Assembly: GCF_002811765.1 (NCBI RefSeq)
Contig: NZ_NPDR01000001.1
Location: forward strand, 868,001 to 932,000
Direction of reading: 5' to 3'
Length of the DNA: 64,000 nucleotides
DNA from: Leptospira saintgironsiae
GTDB lineage: Bacteria; Spirochaetota; Leptospiria; Leptospirales; Leptospiraceae
Positions 40,183-49,980 of this stretch are shown here, in pieces (position 1 is the first letter of the stretch; each line of letters begins with the position of its first letter). A model generated the notes under the pieces. That model saw only the letters and a list, made by a program, of their open reading frames with translations, had not been told where the DNA came from and did no database searches. The position numbers were made by a program, and so were the translations under genes.

Positions 40183-41751
40183 ATGGGCTCATTTAAGTTC
40201 CTCAAACGAAACGTAAACCGAATTGCCAGGGCATTTTTGCTATTATCCGTAGCAAGGATCCTTTGCTTAGCATTTGCAGGAGCGATCTTGGTTGGGTCCT
40301 TTATGATCTATGCTTCGGAAGAAGGTAGGATCTCTTACGCGGATTCATTCTATCTTTCCGCCTCGGCCATCTGTGTAACAGGTTTGACCACTGTTACAAT
40401 CAGTGAGTTAGCATTCTCCACCCAAGTAATCATCATGTTCTTATTCCAGATTGGTGGATTGGGAATTATCACATTTACAGTGCTTGTAGGTATCTTAGTA
40501 GTTCGAGGACTTTCCAGAAGTACTCGGATCGCTGCATTTGTATTCGAAGCAATTGATTCCCACGAATCAACAGACGGAAAGAGTACGAATGCCCCTTATG
40601 TTCGAAGGATCTTATTATCTATTTTGAATATATCGATTTCGATAGAATTGGTCGGCGCATTCTTATTGTATTGGGCAATGCCAGAAGATCTAAGTGGATT
40701 GCCTGGAGATCCAAATCGGCTCTTTTTAAGTTTATTCACTTCTGTTTCTGCATTCAATAACGCAGGCTTCTCGATTGTAGATGATCTATCATTCTTATCT
40801 AAAGAGCCACTTTCTCTTTTGGTGGTAGAAAGTTTAGTAGTTATGGGAGGTATAGGCTTCCCGGTTATCTTATTTTTTGAAAAAACATTACTCGAAGCGT
40901 TTAGAAATGTGATGCATAGGGTAGAAGTGGTCATGGAAACTTATCTCATGTCCCGTGCATTAGAAGAAGGTAAAGAACCTTCCTGGATCTATCTCATCCT
41001 GATCCGTATGTCTTTCTGGGCAGAAGAAAGACTCGCTCTTTATAGAAAGGCGCTCAAAGGCGAAGCAAACAGGATACAGATGAAACTTCTACTTTATGGA
41101 ACTATAATATTGGTCCATGTGGGTGGAATTGGGGTATTATTGTCAGAATGGGACAATCCTGAGACAATCGGAAAATTGGACTTTGTAGATAAATTATTTA
41201 ACTCCTTCTTCCTTTCGGTATCTTCTAGAACTGCAGGATTTAATACGTTCGATCTTTCTGAAATGAGGAGTCCGACTTACGTACTTCTTTGTTCTTTGAT
41301 GTTCGTAGGGGGTGGTCCTCAGGGTGCCGCAGGTGGTATCAAGATCACAACCTTTGTAATTCTATTAATGTACTTGCGAAATGTGATCAGTCCTCAAGCA
41401 AGAGTGACCATCATGGGAGAAGAAGTTTCCAAAAATTCGATCGCGATCTCTACTCGGATCTATTTTCTAGCAACGATATCTATCGTATTTTTTATGTTAG
41501 TGATCACGATTGCGAACGGGCATAGACATGGAATAGAGGAAATATTTTTTGAAGTCATGTCTGCATTTGGTACTGTAGGATTAACGAAAGGATTAACTCC
41601 CTATATCACTGGAGTAGAAAAGTTTTTATATCCTTGTATTATGTATGTGGGAAGAGTTGGGGTATTCACTCTTCTAATTGCATTTACTGGCCATTCCGGA
41701 TTGGGAACCCTAGGCGCCCAGGACGATGGAGTCAAGATCCAAGTAGGATAA
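40183..41751 (+). CDS. TrkH/KtrB family potassium transporter subunit
   Basis: The 522-residue protein (from ATG 40183) has the four-fold membrane-pore-membrane layout with selectivity segments such as [30 protein letters not shown] and SAFGTVGLT, plus [11 protein letters not shown] after the first repeat. It forms a sodium- or proton-linked potassium channel with a cytoplasmic TrkA/KtrA gating subunit, which is not encoded nearby. A cytoplasmic insert of about 100 residues follows the second repeat. The frame is open 81 bases further upstream, but that part would disrupt the hairpin leader and lacks a ribosome site. Confidence 0.87.
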   Translation: MGSFKFLKRNVNRIARAFLLLSVARILCLAFAGAILVGSFMIYASEEGRISYADSFYLSASAICVTGLTTVTISELAFSTQVIIMFLFQIGGLGIITFTVLVGILVVRGLSRSTRIAAFVFEAIDSHESTDGKSTNAPYVRRILLSILNISISIELVGAFLLYWAMPEDLSGLPGDPNRLFLSLFTSVSAFNNAGFSIVDDLSFLSKEPLSLLVVESLVVMGGIGFPVILFFEKTLLEAFRNVMHRVEVVMETYLMSRALEEGKEPSWIYLILIRMSFWAEERLALYRKALKGEANRIQMKLLLYGTIILVHVGGIGVLLSEWDNPETIGKLDFVDKLFNSFFLSVSSRTAGFNTFDLSEMRSPTYVLLCSLMFVGGGPQGAAGGIKITTFVILLMYLRNVISPQARVTIMGEEVSKNSIAISTRIYFLATISIVFFMLVITIANGHRHGIEEIFFEVMSAFGTVGLTKGLTPYITGVEKFLYPCIMYVGRVGVFTLLIAFTGHSGLGTLGAQDDGVKIQVG

Positions 41752-41760
41752 TTGCTCTTT

Positions 41761-41931
41761 TTAAGAAAATTGGTGAGCCTCTGCCAATTTGAAGTAATAG
41801 ATATAACGATCCAGTTTTAGATCATGAACTACTGAAATGAGTTCGAAACCTATTGCTCCTAAAGGATCGAATGCATCTTGGATCAAAGGATCCTTACTTT
41901 CCACGATCTTGTATGTGATTTTCCTGTTCAT
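41761..41931 (-). CDS. 56-residue DUF4177-like protein
   Basis: A short frame on the minus strand runs from ATG at 41929-41931 to TAA at 41761-41763. The product has the pattern LGAIGFELISVV...YIYYFKLAE, which closely follows the LxxLGxxGWELVSV...YYFKR core of DUF4177, small alpha-beta proteins of unknown function. It lies tail-to-tail with the potassium transporter gene, 9 bases between stops. It is easily missed because of its length. The upstream ribosome site is weak. Confidence 0.7.
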   Translation of the reverse strand: MNRKITYKIVESKDPLIQDAFDPLGAIGFELISVVHDLKLDRYIYYFKLAEAHQFS

Positions 41932-42154
41932 AATGGAAAATTAATAAGCTAACAATGAGTAATCGTAAAGCTTAAAATTAAAATAAGAAGATTCTGATTT
42001 TAATCCTTTCAGACTAGTTTTTTGTTTTTGTCTCTTGTGGAATATCCTTCCAAATCCTGAGAAATCTCCTTCCATTTTAGAGCCAAAATTCCCTTGCAAG
42101 CCTTCTATTTCAGATCAATCTGGCCCCTAAAGCGAACTGATTTCTGGAGAGAGA

Positions 42155-43054
42155 ATGTTATTTTCCTATATAAAACTTTTAAGACCCCACCAATGGATTA
42201 AAAATATCATCCTATTTGCTGGGATCATATTCGGTAAAAAATTAGGAGACCTAGAATCGGTAGAAAGAGCGATTTACGCGTTTTTTCTATTTTCACTTAC
42301 CGCAAGTTGCCAATATGTTCTAAATGATTTTCTGGATAGAAAAGAAGATGCACTTCATCCGGAAAAAAAGCATAGGCCTCTAGCTTCAGGAGCAATCTCT
42401 CCAACTATAGCACTTCTACTGACAGCGGTTTTACTTTCTGTAACCCTGCTGTTTTCCTTCAAACTACAGGCAGATTTCTTTTACTGGGTTGTCGGCTATC
42501 TCATCTTCAATATAGTTTATAGCCGCTTCTTAAAACATATGGTCATCTTAGATGTGATGAGCATTTCTTTTGGATTCGTAGTGAGAGCAATCGCTGGTTC
42601 TATCGTAGTTGGAGTAAGTTTCTCTTCTTGGCTTCTTCTCTGCACATTCATGTTAGCTCTTTATTGGGGATTTGGAAAAAGAAGGGGAGAGCTTATCATC
42701 TTGGAAGAAGGAGCCAAAGGCCACAGAAAGATCTTAGAAGAATATTCTGTTAACTTCTTAGACTTGATGATGGGAATTGTTGCCACAATGACCTTGGTTA
42801 CTTACGTTATGTATGTTACCAGCACCCATACCATTGAAAATTTGGGCACAGATAAAATGGTGTATACGATCCCGATCGTAGTCTATGCGATCTTTAGATC
42901 TTTGTACATAATCTATATCAAGAACATGGGCCATAATCCTACTAAGGCTATTTTAACTGATTGGGGTGTCCTTGTGGCGGGATTTTTATGGCTTTTGTTA
43001 GTTGTTTGGATAATGTATTCAGGTTCCGGACAAAGTCTTCCTTTTCAATTATAG
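42155..43054 (+). CDS. UbiA-family prenyltransferase, DPPR synthase-like
   Basis: The 299-residue membrane protein has about nine helices and the two Asp motifs of UbiA enzymes: NDFLDRKEDALHPEKKHRPLASG and, later, YSRFLKHMVILDVMSISFGFVVRA. The first block, with HP and RPLASG, is typical of decaprenyl-phosphate phosphoribosyltransferases, which make lipid-linked phosphoribose. Related bacteria without arabinan also carry such genes, so the product here is uncertain. A GGAGAGAG ribosome site precedes the ATG. A thioredoxin-fold gene follows after 18 bases. Confidence 0.78.
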   Translation: MLFSYIKLLRPHQWIKNIILFAGIIFGKKLGDLESVERAIYAFFLFSLTASCQYVLNDFLDRKEDALHPEKKHRPLASGAISPTIALLLTAVLLSVTLLFSFKLQADFFYWVVGYLIFNIVYSRFLKHMVILDVMSISFGFVVRAIAGSIVVGVSFSSWLLLCTFMLALYWGFGKRRGELIILEEGAKGHRKILEEYSVNFLDLMMGIVATMTLVTYVMYVTSTHTIENLGTDKMVYTIPIVVYAIFRSLYIIYIKNMGHNPTKAILTDWGVLVAGFLWLLLVVWIMYSGSGQSLPFQL

Positions 43055-43072
43055 TCTAGGTCTAACTAAGGC

Positions 43073-43588
43073 ATGAACAAAAGAGTCAAGTCAGGATTTC
43101 AGTATGGAGGAGCATTGGCTCTTCTACTTTCCGCGACTTTTTTTCTAGCCTGGTTTAGAGCCTTGGATACAGAACCTGTAGTGAGTCTGGATGGTAAAGA
43201 ATTCAGAACTCCTATAGGTGAAAAGGCGAATATAAAAGGTAAGACCACAGTAGTATATTTTTGGGCAACCTGGTGCGGAGTTTGTAATACGAATCTTCCT
43301 TTGGTCAAGTGGTATGCATCCACACTCAAAGATGAAAACCATTATGCATTCATCAGTGTAGAAGAAGGAGAAAATTCTTCCGCTCTCAAAGACTATCTCG
43401 AAAAACAAGCTGTTGATTTTCCTGTGATTGTAGGAAATCCAATGTTGCTCAGAGATTGGGGAATCAGAGGTTATCCTAGTTTTTATATTTTAGATGGAGA
43501 AGGGAAGGTAAGATTCGCAGAATCCGGAATTATGAGTCCTTTAGGCATGTTTCTAAGGCTAATCTGGGCAAGAATTTTATGGTCCTGA
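43073..43588 (+). CDS. Membrane-anchored thioredoxin-like disulfide oxidoreductase (ScsD/TlpA type)
   Basis: The 171-residue product has one N-terminal membrane helix (residues about 13-30) and a periplasmic thioredoxin fold with WATWCGVCNTNLP and a cis-Pro in YPSFYIL. The CGVC site and the C-terminal GIMSPLGMFLRLIWA resemble ScsD-type proteins. It would reduce or shuffle disulfides in the periplasm, perhaps in cytochrome or copper-stress contexts. The electron donor is not encoded nearby. Confidence 0.82.
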   Translation: MNKRVKSGFQYGGALALLLSATFFLAWFRALDTEPVVSLDGKEFRTPIGEKANIKGKTTVVYFWATWCGVCNTNLPLVKWYASTLKDENHYAFISVEEGENSSALKDYLEKQAVDFPVIVGNPMLLRDWGIRGYPSFYILDGEGKVRFAESGIMSPLGMFLRLIWARILWS

Positions 43589-43659
43589 TCGTCTTAAAAC
43601 TAGTCGGTCTTTCTTCTCATTTTTGAATTTATTACCTCCAATTTCCGATAATCATTCCG

Positions 43660-44430
43660 ATGGACTCGTACAAACCGAAACCACTTCTAAACAAATCGGA
43701 ACTGAAACAGATCAAACGTTCCAGGACTCGGGTTCACGGCCAAAAAGTAATTACAGACGACGTTAAAAAGTTAAAATCGCTTAGCGTCACACCTGATTTA
43801 CCTGAAGAAGAATTAGTAAATTATTATAAAGAACCAATCTGGATAGAATATTATATTCCAAGAGAATCCAGATTTGCCTACGAGATCAAATATCTTTACG
43901 TTTATCTTGTAAACTCTGAAGCAAGACCTTCTCCAATGGATTCTATCCTAAGAGAAGCTGTGAAAAATGATCAATTTGTGGATCTTGTGGATATAGCAAG
44001 GCTTCATCCTGAAAAAGAAAAACTGATCAGGACTTCTTATACAAACTCTTGGCCATTTTTCGAATCTATTTCTAACGGATTCAAACAATACCAACAGACC
44101 AAAGATCCGTACTACTTAAGAGTTCCTCTTTATCATACTGAAAATCTAATGAAAAGAGAACCTTCTCTCTCTACTTTAGAGTTCACGGGAAACTTTTTTA
44201 TCCATAATCTGAACTGGCTTATCCGCAGAATGAATAGAGGCGGAAAAGAATTCTCTTTAGAAGATGAGACAATCTCAGTTCTGATCAAAAGAAGAAACGA
44301 ATACTGGGAGAAAAAAAATCTACCGGCTGACGAGGACTTCGATCTATTTGCGGCGTTATTCTATGAGCAGGCATTTCCAAATCGTGGTTTGGAAGAAATA
44401 GAAGCAGCAGAACTTTTGGACGAAGATTAA
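43660..44430 (+). CDS. Conserved protein of unknown function
   Basis: The 256-residue product has a basic N terminus ([18 protein letters not shown]) and an acidic C terminus ([13 protein letters not shown]). It is rich in Tyr, Arg and Glu, and has no signal peptide or membrane helix. I recognise no domain. It stands alone between two thioredoxin-fold genes with about 70 bases on either side. It is probably a lineage-specific cytoplasmic protein. Confidence 0.65.
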   Translation: MDSYKPKPLLNKSELKQIKRSRTRVHGQKVITDDVKKLKSLSVTPDLPEEELVNYYKEPIWIEYYIPRESRFAYEIKYLYVYLVNSEARPSPMDSILREAVKNDQFVDLVDIARLHPEKEKLIRTSYTNSWPFFESISNGFKQYQQTKDPYYLRVPLYHTENLMKREPSLSTLEFTGNFFIHNLNWLIRRMNRGGKEFSLEDETISVLIKRRNEYWEKKNLPADEDFDLFAALFYEQAFPNRGLEEIEAAELLDED

Positions 44431-44505
44431 TTCATCCTCTTCTCCACAAAAAAAAGAATGCGATTTTAAGACTCCCTGTAAGTCTAAGAATTACAGGAGA
44501 AGGCA

Positions 44506-45159
44506 TTGGAAACTAGTATCTCAATTTATTCGGACGTAGTTTGTCCTTGGTGTTATATAGGTAAAAAAAGATTAGAGAAAGCAATCGAGTCTTGGGAATC
44601 TAATCATCCGGAAGACAAGATTGTCGTCGAGTGGAAACCATTTCAATTAAATCCTGATCTTCCTGCACAGGGAGAAGATAGAGAAGCTCATATGGTCAGC
44701 AAATTCGGTTCTTTGGATCGAGTAAAAATGATGACACAAAGAGTTTCCGATATCGCAAAAGAAGATGGATTAGAGTTTGCTAATATTCTTCAAGGCCATC
44801 AGCCGAATACTTTCCTTCTACATGCTCTCATTCGTAAGGCCAGAAAATATGGAAAAGAAGGAGAGCTCGCAGAAGTATTCTTCCAAAAGTTTTTCTCAGA
44901 AGGAAAAAATCTTTCTGATGATTCTATTATCCAAGAAAGCCTAACTCAAGTTGGAGTCCCAATATCTGAATTAGAAGAAGTTCGCAAGGATCCTTCTCTT
45001 CTTACCCAAATAGAAACGGAAGAGAATGAAGGTAAAATGCTGGGAGTAACTGGAGTGCCTTTTTATATATTTAATGAGAAGTATGCGGTTTCAGGCGCAC
45101 AACCAGTAGATCTATTCTTACAGGTTTTTGATAAATTACAATCAGAGGCTGGTGCTTAA
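44506..45159 (+). CDS. DsbA-family oxidoreductase, FrnE-like
   Basis: The 217-residue protein has a thioredoxin fold with a large helical insert and the site SDVVCPWCYIG near residue 10, then FQLNPDLP and GVTGVPFYIFNEKYAVSGAQP with the cis-Pro. This is the FrnE/2-hydroxychromene isomerase-like branch of DsbA. There is no signal peptide, so it works in the cytoplasm, probably in oxidative stress or polyketide-like chemistry. It starts with TTG 44506 behind ACAGGAGAA, a strong ribosome site. It overlaps the convergent gene by 4 bases. Confidence 0.87.
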   Translation: METSISIYSDVVCPWCYIGKKRLEKAIESWESNHPEDKIVVEWKPFQLNPDLPAQGEDREAHMVSKFGSLDRVKMMTQRVSDIAKEDGLEFANILQGHQPNTFLLHALIRKARKYGKEGELAEVFFQKFFSEGKNLSDDSIIQESLTQVGVPISELEEVRKDPSLLTQIETEENEGKMLGVTGVPFYIFNEKYAVSGAQPVDLFLQVFDKLQSEAGA

Positions 45160-46043
45160 GCGGAGATCTCAGTCCCTCTATTTGCTCCTTCTCCCATCCA
45201 TAAAAATAAACGGCGGATCCTGTATAAATAGGCAGCTTCCGCTCTTTCTAACATTCCGTCTGGAACATTCGGAAACTCGTATTCTCTGATATTTCTGGGA
45301 CTTCCTGACCAATCGATTGCTTGGAAAAATGAATCCTTAGGAGGAGAGGCAAGCGCCAGTCTATCCCTTAAAAAAAGAAGAAGGTCCTTTGGCTCAAAAA
45401 ACGCCTTTGCAATATCCTTCAAACCCGTAGCCAAATTTTGGTACACATTTTCTTTATTAAAATCTATCAAACAAAAGCTAAGAGGAAAATAAGGTGTTCC
45501 TAAAAGTCCTTTCATTTTAGGGACAAGTTCTCTTATTGAAAAAGATTCAGAGTCCAGGACCAGAACTCCAGGTTTGGTTTCTTTTAACATATTAGGAAGT
45601 CCTAATATATCCTTACACCAATGTGCGTTTGACCCGCAGGCTCTAAGAAGAGATCTGTACTTGGAAAAAAGATCGGGGCTTTGGGTGAGTACTACCATCT
45701 CAGGATGTAGCGGTTTTGAAAACTTAAAGAATGGAAATTCTTCCAGCGGAAAAGAATTCAGATCATAGATTCGAGTCGCTCCGGCTCTTACGAAGGAATT
45801 CTTTTCTTCAGAATCAAATCTTCCGATCAAAGAAACTTCTCTAGACCAATCATGAGCCGAGCGGATATCTTCTGGACTTGCATCCTTTTTCCAAACTAGA
45901 ACTTCTTTAGTGGAAGAGGGAAACCCAGAACTTCGTACCCATTCTAGATGATCTATACCTTTCCACTTTAACAAAGCGACTAGGAAGTCTTGTTCATCAG
46001 AGCTGAGTCGGTGCAGAAGTAAGACATCGGATAGTAAGTTCAT
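45156..46043 (-). CDS. Protein of unknown function
   Basis: The 295-residue product is soluble and rich in Leu, Phe and Ser. Alternating hydrophobic strands such as MVVLTQSPDLFSKYRSLLRACG and GVLVLDSESFSIRELVPKM recall a receiver-like Rossmann fold, but the phosphorylation residues are not evident. I do not recognise the family. It is convergent with the FrnE-like gene and divergent from phaR with 158 bases between starts. Confidence 0.6.
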   Translation of the reverse strand: MNLLSDVLLLHRLSSDEQDFLVALLKWKGIDHLEWVRSSGFPSSTKEVLVWKKDASPEDIRSAHDWSREVSLIGRFDSEEKNSFVRAGATRIYDLNSFPLEEFPFFKFSKPLHPEMVVLTQSPDLFSKYRSLLRACGSNAHWCKDILGLPNMLKETKPGVLVLDSESFSIRELVPKMKGLLGTPYFPLSFCLIDFNKENVYQNLATGLKDIAKAFFEPKDLLLFLRDRLALASPPKDSFFQAIDWSGSPRNIREYEFPNVPDGMLERAEAAYLYRIRRLFLWMGEGANRGTEISA

Positions 46044-46201
46044 CTCTTTGCAAAGGAAGGGTTTTTTCCTTGACCTTGGGGATTTTCATCCGATCCTAGA
46101 ATTGGTGCATTGCGGAAAACCCGCAACTAGAAAGGGGAATCGGAAAGAAAAACAAGTTTGCAGGCTTGTCCTGAAAGCGTTGATTACGAGCAAAACCAAG
46201 A

Positions 46202-46765
46202 ATGAAAGTTCTGAAAAGATACGCAAACAGAAGGTTGTACGATCCCGAAACCAGCAAAACGATTACTCTAGAAGATGTCGCCGAGATGATCATCGCGGGC
46301 GAAGAGATTAAAGTGATCGATAATATGAGCGGTCAGGACATCACTCCTAAAATCCTAGGCCAGACCTTTCTTAAAGTAAGTTTGGGTCAAAGAAACGAAG
46401 AATTTTCCAATTACATGCTTTCCGCCCTGATCCGAGAAACGGGCAAAGATATCAGCGCATTATTCGGCCGTTTGGTCCTGGGAGGGATAGGTCTTGCCTA
46501 TCTAACCAAGGAAAAAATGGATAGGATCCTACAGAGTATGGTGGCTTTGGGCGAACTTCGACTGGAAGAAGTTAAAAGTTACCGAGAAGACCTACTCACC
46601 CATTTGGCCCAAAGAGCCAGCGAAAACAGCGAACAGATCCAGGAAGACCTCAAAAAAGTGGGTCGAGAATTGGAAGAAGGCGGCGAAAAGGAATTGGCTG
46701 TCGAGGATCTATCGGAGAAAATTCGCAAGATTGCGGAAAGAGTCAAGGAATCCGAGCCCCTTTGA
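46202..46765 (+). CDS. phaR: PhaR-type polyhydroxyalkanoate synthesis regulator
   Basis: The 187-residue protein begins with the PHB/PHA accumulation regulator domain: [37 protein letters not shown]. This DNA-binding domain represses phasin and PHA genes and also binds PHA granules. The C-terminal half is helical and Glu-rich, likely a coiled coil ([20 protein letters not shown]). No PHA synthase or phasin gene is present in the window. The ATG at 46202 is preceded by a weak ribosome site. Confidence 0.87.
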   Translation: MKVLKRYANRRLYDPETSKTITLEDVAEMIIAGEEIKVIDNMSGQDITPKILGQTFLKVSLGQRNEEFSNYMLSALIRETGKDISALFGRLVLGGIGLAYLTKEKMDRILQSMVALGELRLEEVKSYREDLLTHLAQRASENSEQIQEDLKKVGRELEEGGEKELAVEDLSEKIRKIAERVKESEPL

Positions 46766-46832
46766 GGGATTTGCGGCTTTCTAAAGTTAAGATCGACCTT
46801 ACCAAATCCGATAAACAACATAGGGGGAACCC

Positions 46833-47711
46833 ATGTCGACCGTAAGAATCCTAGTCCTCGGAATCATATTATCACTGACTACTCAGATTTCCGCAAAGGA
46901 ACAAATCTATGAGAAGTTGGACCAATTATTTTATGACCAAGTCAAAAAATTGGAAAGCGGCAACCTAGAAGAAAGGATCCAGGCTGCGGATTATTTAAAA
47001 TTCGTAAGTAGCAAACTGGCTGTCCGTCCTCTTCTGAAGGCGTTAAAGGGAAATGTAAATGTTCCTAAGTCGGAAGAAAATTCCCCTACCTTAAAGTTCA
47101 CAATTGCGCAAGCATTGGGAGCGATGGAGTCCGATATCGCCGGACCTGGAATGTTGGAAGAATTTAAAAAGATTTCTGCTACCGTTCAGGAAGGTGATTA
47201 TCCTTCATTCAGTTCACCTGAAGGTTATAATCTGGTGATCGCTGCCGGAGAAATTATCCGAAATGTGGGACTTCTTCCTTATACAAAGGAAAATCAAGAA
47301 GCGATCGTAAACGCTTTAAACCATCCGAATTTTTATGTAAGAGCTTCCGCAGCGGACGGGTTGAAAAATCTAAATCGCAAGGATGTACTCTCTCAATTGA
47401 ATTCAGCGATTGATAAGGAAAAAAATCCTTTTGCGAAAGTTGCAATCCTAAACGCGATTGTATTCATCAATCGGATTGCGAACCAAAAGTTCTATGATAT
47501 GTGTGCCTTCTTAAAAGACGAATCTCCTTTAGTTCGATATAGAACATCAATTGCGGTAGGAGAAGTGGATCTAAAAGCGGGAGAATATTCTCTTAGAGAA
47601 GCGTTACTCGTTGAGCATGATAAAATGGTAAGAGAGCAGATCAAAAAGGACCTGGCAAGTGTGACAGGATTCAAGATGCCTGCGAATCTTCCTCTTTTCT
47701 TGAAAGATTAA
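46833..47711 (+). CDS. Secreted HEAT-repeat protein
   Basis: The 292-residue protein has a signal peptide (ending near ISAK) and is made of HEAT-like helical repeats (RIQAADYLKFVSSKLAVRPLLKAL; FYVRASAADGLKNLNRKDVLSQL; PLVRYRTSIAVGEV). Such repeats serve as protein scaffolds; the partner is unknown, and location is the periplasm. It follows phaR by 67 bases and ends in a strong bidirectional terminator. Confidence 0.8.
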   Translation: MSTVRILVLGIILSLTTQISAKEQIYEKLDQLFYDQVKKLESGNLEERIQAADYLKFVSSKLAVRPLLKALKGNVNVPKSEENSPTLKFTIAQALGAMESDIAGPGMLEEFKKISATVQEGDYPSFSSPEGYNLVIAAGEIIRNVGLLPYTKENQEAIVNALNHPNFYVRASAADGLKNLNRKDVLSQLNSAIDKEKNPFAKVAILNAIVFINRIANQKFYDMCAFLKDESPLVRYRTSIAVGEVDLKAGEYSLREALLVEHDKMVREQIKKDLASVTGFKMPANLPLFLKD

Positions 47712-47735
47712 TGCTTTCTTAAAGTGTTAAGATGG

Positions 47736-47764
47736 AAAAGCCTCCGAATTCGGAGGCTTTTTTG
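47736..47764. terminator. Bidirectional rho-independent terminator
   Basis: AAAAGCCTCCG-AATT-CGGAGGCTTTT with T-runs on both strands, 25 bases after the HEAT gene and facing tRNA-Val from the other side. Confidence 0.92.
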
Positions 47765-47804
47765 TTTTTAAGGGGTTATAAGAAGAAGGGTATGAATAAA
47801 ACCC

Positions 47805-47878
<74 letters not shown>

Positions 47879-48205
47879 GGTAATAGTCAGTATTTAGGTC
47901 CAAAGCTCAGCGTAAAGCCTTTGTTGTTTCCAATGCTTCCAAGAAGAAGTTTCCATCCTCTCTAAAAGAAAGCTCCTCTGTGCATTTTTATAAAAAGAAG
48001 AAGGTCCACTGATTCTAAAATTTACCGCTTTGATCGCCGGTTTTTCATAAAACGAGTGTTATAAAAAGAGCTTTCTGGAAGAAATTTCCTAGTTTTTCTG
48101 GCCGATTTCGAAATCGGCGAGGGTTTTCCGGGATCGGCGGGCAGATCCGTTTGCAAAGGTTTATAGTAAGCCTCACGAAACCCGAAAAAAACAGGGGGGA
48201 TGGAA
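47879..48205. other. Intergenic region with a perfect palindrome and a 54-codon open frame
   Basis: On the minus strand a frame without ATG, GTG or TTG near its beginning runs from 48058 to a TAA at 47894-47896, with codon use like a real gene (ending QRLYAELWT). It may be a remnant or chance. On the other side, GCCGATTTCGAAATCGGC (48101-48118) is a perfect 18-base palindrome about 90 bases upstream of the first PF10118 gene, a possible operator. Confidence 0.45.
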
Positions 48206-49057
48206 ATGTCAGTGAAGGCAGAAAAAAAAGAACGGAATATTAAGCCGATCAACGGCGAGTCTCCAAGCGTTCGTAAGATGGACTTCGAAGGGTTGGACCA
48301 ATTATCAGATTATTACGTGGCAGGGAATTCTTTCCTGACCCATACGGTAAATGCGTACCATGTGATCTTTCCAGAAGGAGAAAGATTTTTTATTAAGAGC
48401 GTAAAAGCTTTCGCGGATCAAGTGAAGGATCCTGCATTACAAAATAGTATTAAAGGTTTTATCGGACAAGAAGTACAACACGGAAAAGAGCATGAAAAAG
48501 CCCTTGAGATGTTGGAAAAACAAGGACGTCCAGTTTCTAAAATCCTGAATTTTTATAATAAGACTGCTTACGGATTCTTCTGGCCTGTTTTAGAATTTAT
48601 CTTTGGTAAAAAGTTGAAACTTGCGGTGACTGCAGGTTTGGAACATTATACTGCATCTTTGGGAGAAGTTACCTTAAGATTCGGACTTCATGAACAAGCA
48701 GAAGGAGAAATGAGAAATTTACTTCTTTGGCATGCATGTGAAGAGATAGAGCATAAATCTGTTGCGTATGATGTTCTTCAAACAGTTTCTAAAAATTATA
48801 TCTTAAGAACTTTCGGGTTTATCGTAGCTTCCATTATGTTTTGGGGATATGCATTCACTCTTCAGCATATGTTTATATTTGCTGATCCTAAGATTGGATT
48901 CAAAAGATATTTTTCAGATCTTATCTCTGCTCGTTCTTACGCTAGGTTGATCGTTATAGAAGTCGGAAAATTGGCTTTATTATATTTCAAACCTGGTTTC
49001 CATCCGAATCAAACAGGCGGTTACGATCTCGCAAACGCTGCATTAGCAACTATTTAA
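48206..49057 (+). CDS. PF10118-type diiron (metal-dependent hydrolase-like) protein, copy 1
   Basis: The 283-residue protein carries Glu/His motifs of a ferritin-like diiron fold: GQEVQHGKEHEKA, GLEHYTAS and HACEEIEHKSVAYD, plus hydrophobic helices near residues 130 and 215 that probably touch the membrane. PF10118 was named a predicted metal-dependent hydrolase; the actual reaction is not known. GGGGGG at a proper distance favours ATG 48206 over the ATG 6 bases upstream. The next gene is a close paralogue 10 bases downstream. Confidence 0.85.
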   Translation: MSVKAEKKERNIKPINGESPSVRKMDFEGLDQLSDYYVAGNSFLTHTVNAYHVIFPEGERFFIKSVKAFADQVKDPALQNSIKGFIGQEVQHGKEHEKALEMLEKQGRPVSKILNFYNKTAYGFFWPVLEFIFGKKLKLAVTAGLEHYTASLGEVTLRFGLHEQAEGEMRNLLLWHACEEIEHKSVAYDVLQTVSKNYILRTFGFIVASIMFWGYAFTLQHMFIFADPKIGFKRYFSDLISARSYARLIVIEVGKLALLYFKPGFHPNQTGGYDLANAALATI

Positions 49058-49067
49058 GGAGAATACA

Positions 49068-49913
49068 ATGAGTACCCAAACTAAGAATAAAAATCTAAAA
49101 TCAATAGATGCAAATTCTCCTACGGTTCGTAAGATGAATTTCGAAGGTCTGGAAAATTTACCGGACCACTATATCGCAAATAATTCATTCATGACCCACA
49201 CTGTGAATGCGTATCATATTCTATTTCCGGAAGGAGAAAGATTTTTTATCAAAAGTGTAAAAGCTTTTGCTGATCAAGTGAAAGATCCTGGTCTTTCTTC
49301 CAGAGTGAAATCTTTTATCGGACAAGAAGTTCAACACGGAAAAGAGCATGAAAAGATCCTAGAAATTTTGAAAGGCCAAGGAAGACCTATCACTCTTATG
49401 GAGAAGGTTTATAAATGGACTGCTTTTAGCTTTTTCTTACCAGTATTCGAATTTTTCTTTGGTAAAAAATTGAAACTCGCGGTGACTGCAGGTTTAGAAC
49501 ATTATACAGCTAGTATGGCTGAAATTTCAATCCGCCATAATTTCCATGATGATGCGTATGGCGAAATGAGAAGCTTACTTCTTTGGCATGCTTGCGAAGA
49601 GATAGAGCATAAATCAGTTGCTTACGATGTTCTTCAAACAGTTTCTAAAAGTCATTTCTTAAGAATTATGGGATTCATCGTAGCATCCTTCATGTTCTGG
49701 GGATATGCTTTAAGTCTGCAACATTGGTTCCTTTTAACTGATAAGAAAGTAGGATTCCGCAAATATTTCCAAGACATGAAGTCTGCCCGCAAGATCGGAA
49801 GGATCTTATATCCTCAACTTTTTAGTGCGGCACTTCTATATTTCAAAAAAGATTTTCATCCTGACCAAACTGGCGGATACGAGCTTGCGAATGCAGCTCT
49901 GATAACAATCTAG
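49068..49913 (+). CDS. PF10118-type diiron protein, copy 2
   Basis: The 281-residue paralogue of the preceding gene keeps all metal motifs (GQEVQHGKEHEK, GLEHYTAS, HACEEIEHKSVAYD) and the end HPDQTGGYELANAAL. Differences cluster at the N terminus and around the central helix (GEVTLRFGLHEQAEG versus AEISIRHNFHDDAYG). The tandem pair probably arose by local duplication and is co-transcribed. An AAGGAG ribosome site precedes the ATG. A terminator follows 23 bases after the stop. Confidence 0.85.
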   Translation: MSTQTKNKNLKSIDANSPTVRKMNFEGLENLPDHYIANNSFMTHTVNAYHILFPEGERFFIKSVKAFADQVKDPGLSSRVKSFIGQEVQHGKEHEKILEILKGQGRPITLMEKVYKWTAFSFFLPVFEFFFGKKLKLAVTAGLEHYTASMAEISIRHNFHDDAYGEMRSLLLWHACEEIEHKSVAYDVLQTVSKSHFLRIMGFIVASFMFWGYALSLQHWFLLTDKKVGFRKYFQDMKSARKIGRILYPQLFSAALLYFKKDFHPDQTGGYELANAALITI

Positions 49914-49936
49914 CACCCATCCAATCACTTTGCTCC

Positions 49937-49978
49937 CCGCTTCCCGTGCTCCGAAAGGGGTCGGGAGGCGGTTTTTTT
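49937..49978 (+). terminator. Rho-independent terminator of the PF10118 pair
   Basis: CCGCTTCCCG pairs with CGGGAGGCGG (one G-T) across 15 bases and is followed by seven T. Confidence 0.85.
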
Positions 49979-49980
49979 CT

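Noticed and set aside
48022..48252. A 76-residue minus-strand frame opposite the first PF10118 start
   Set aside because: It overlaps the conserved N terminus of the PF10118 gene and the palindrome, and has no ribosome site.
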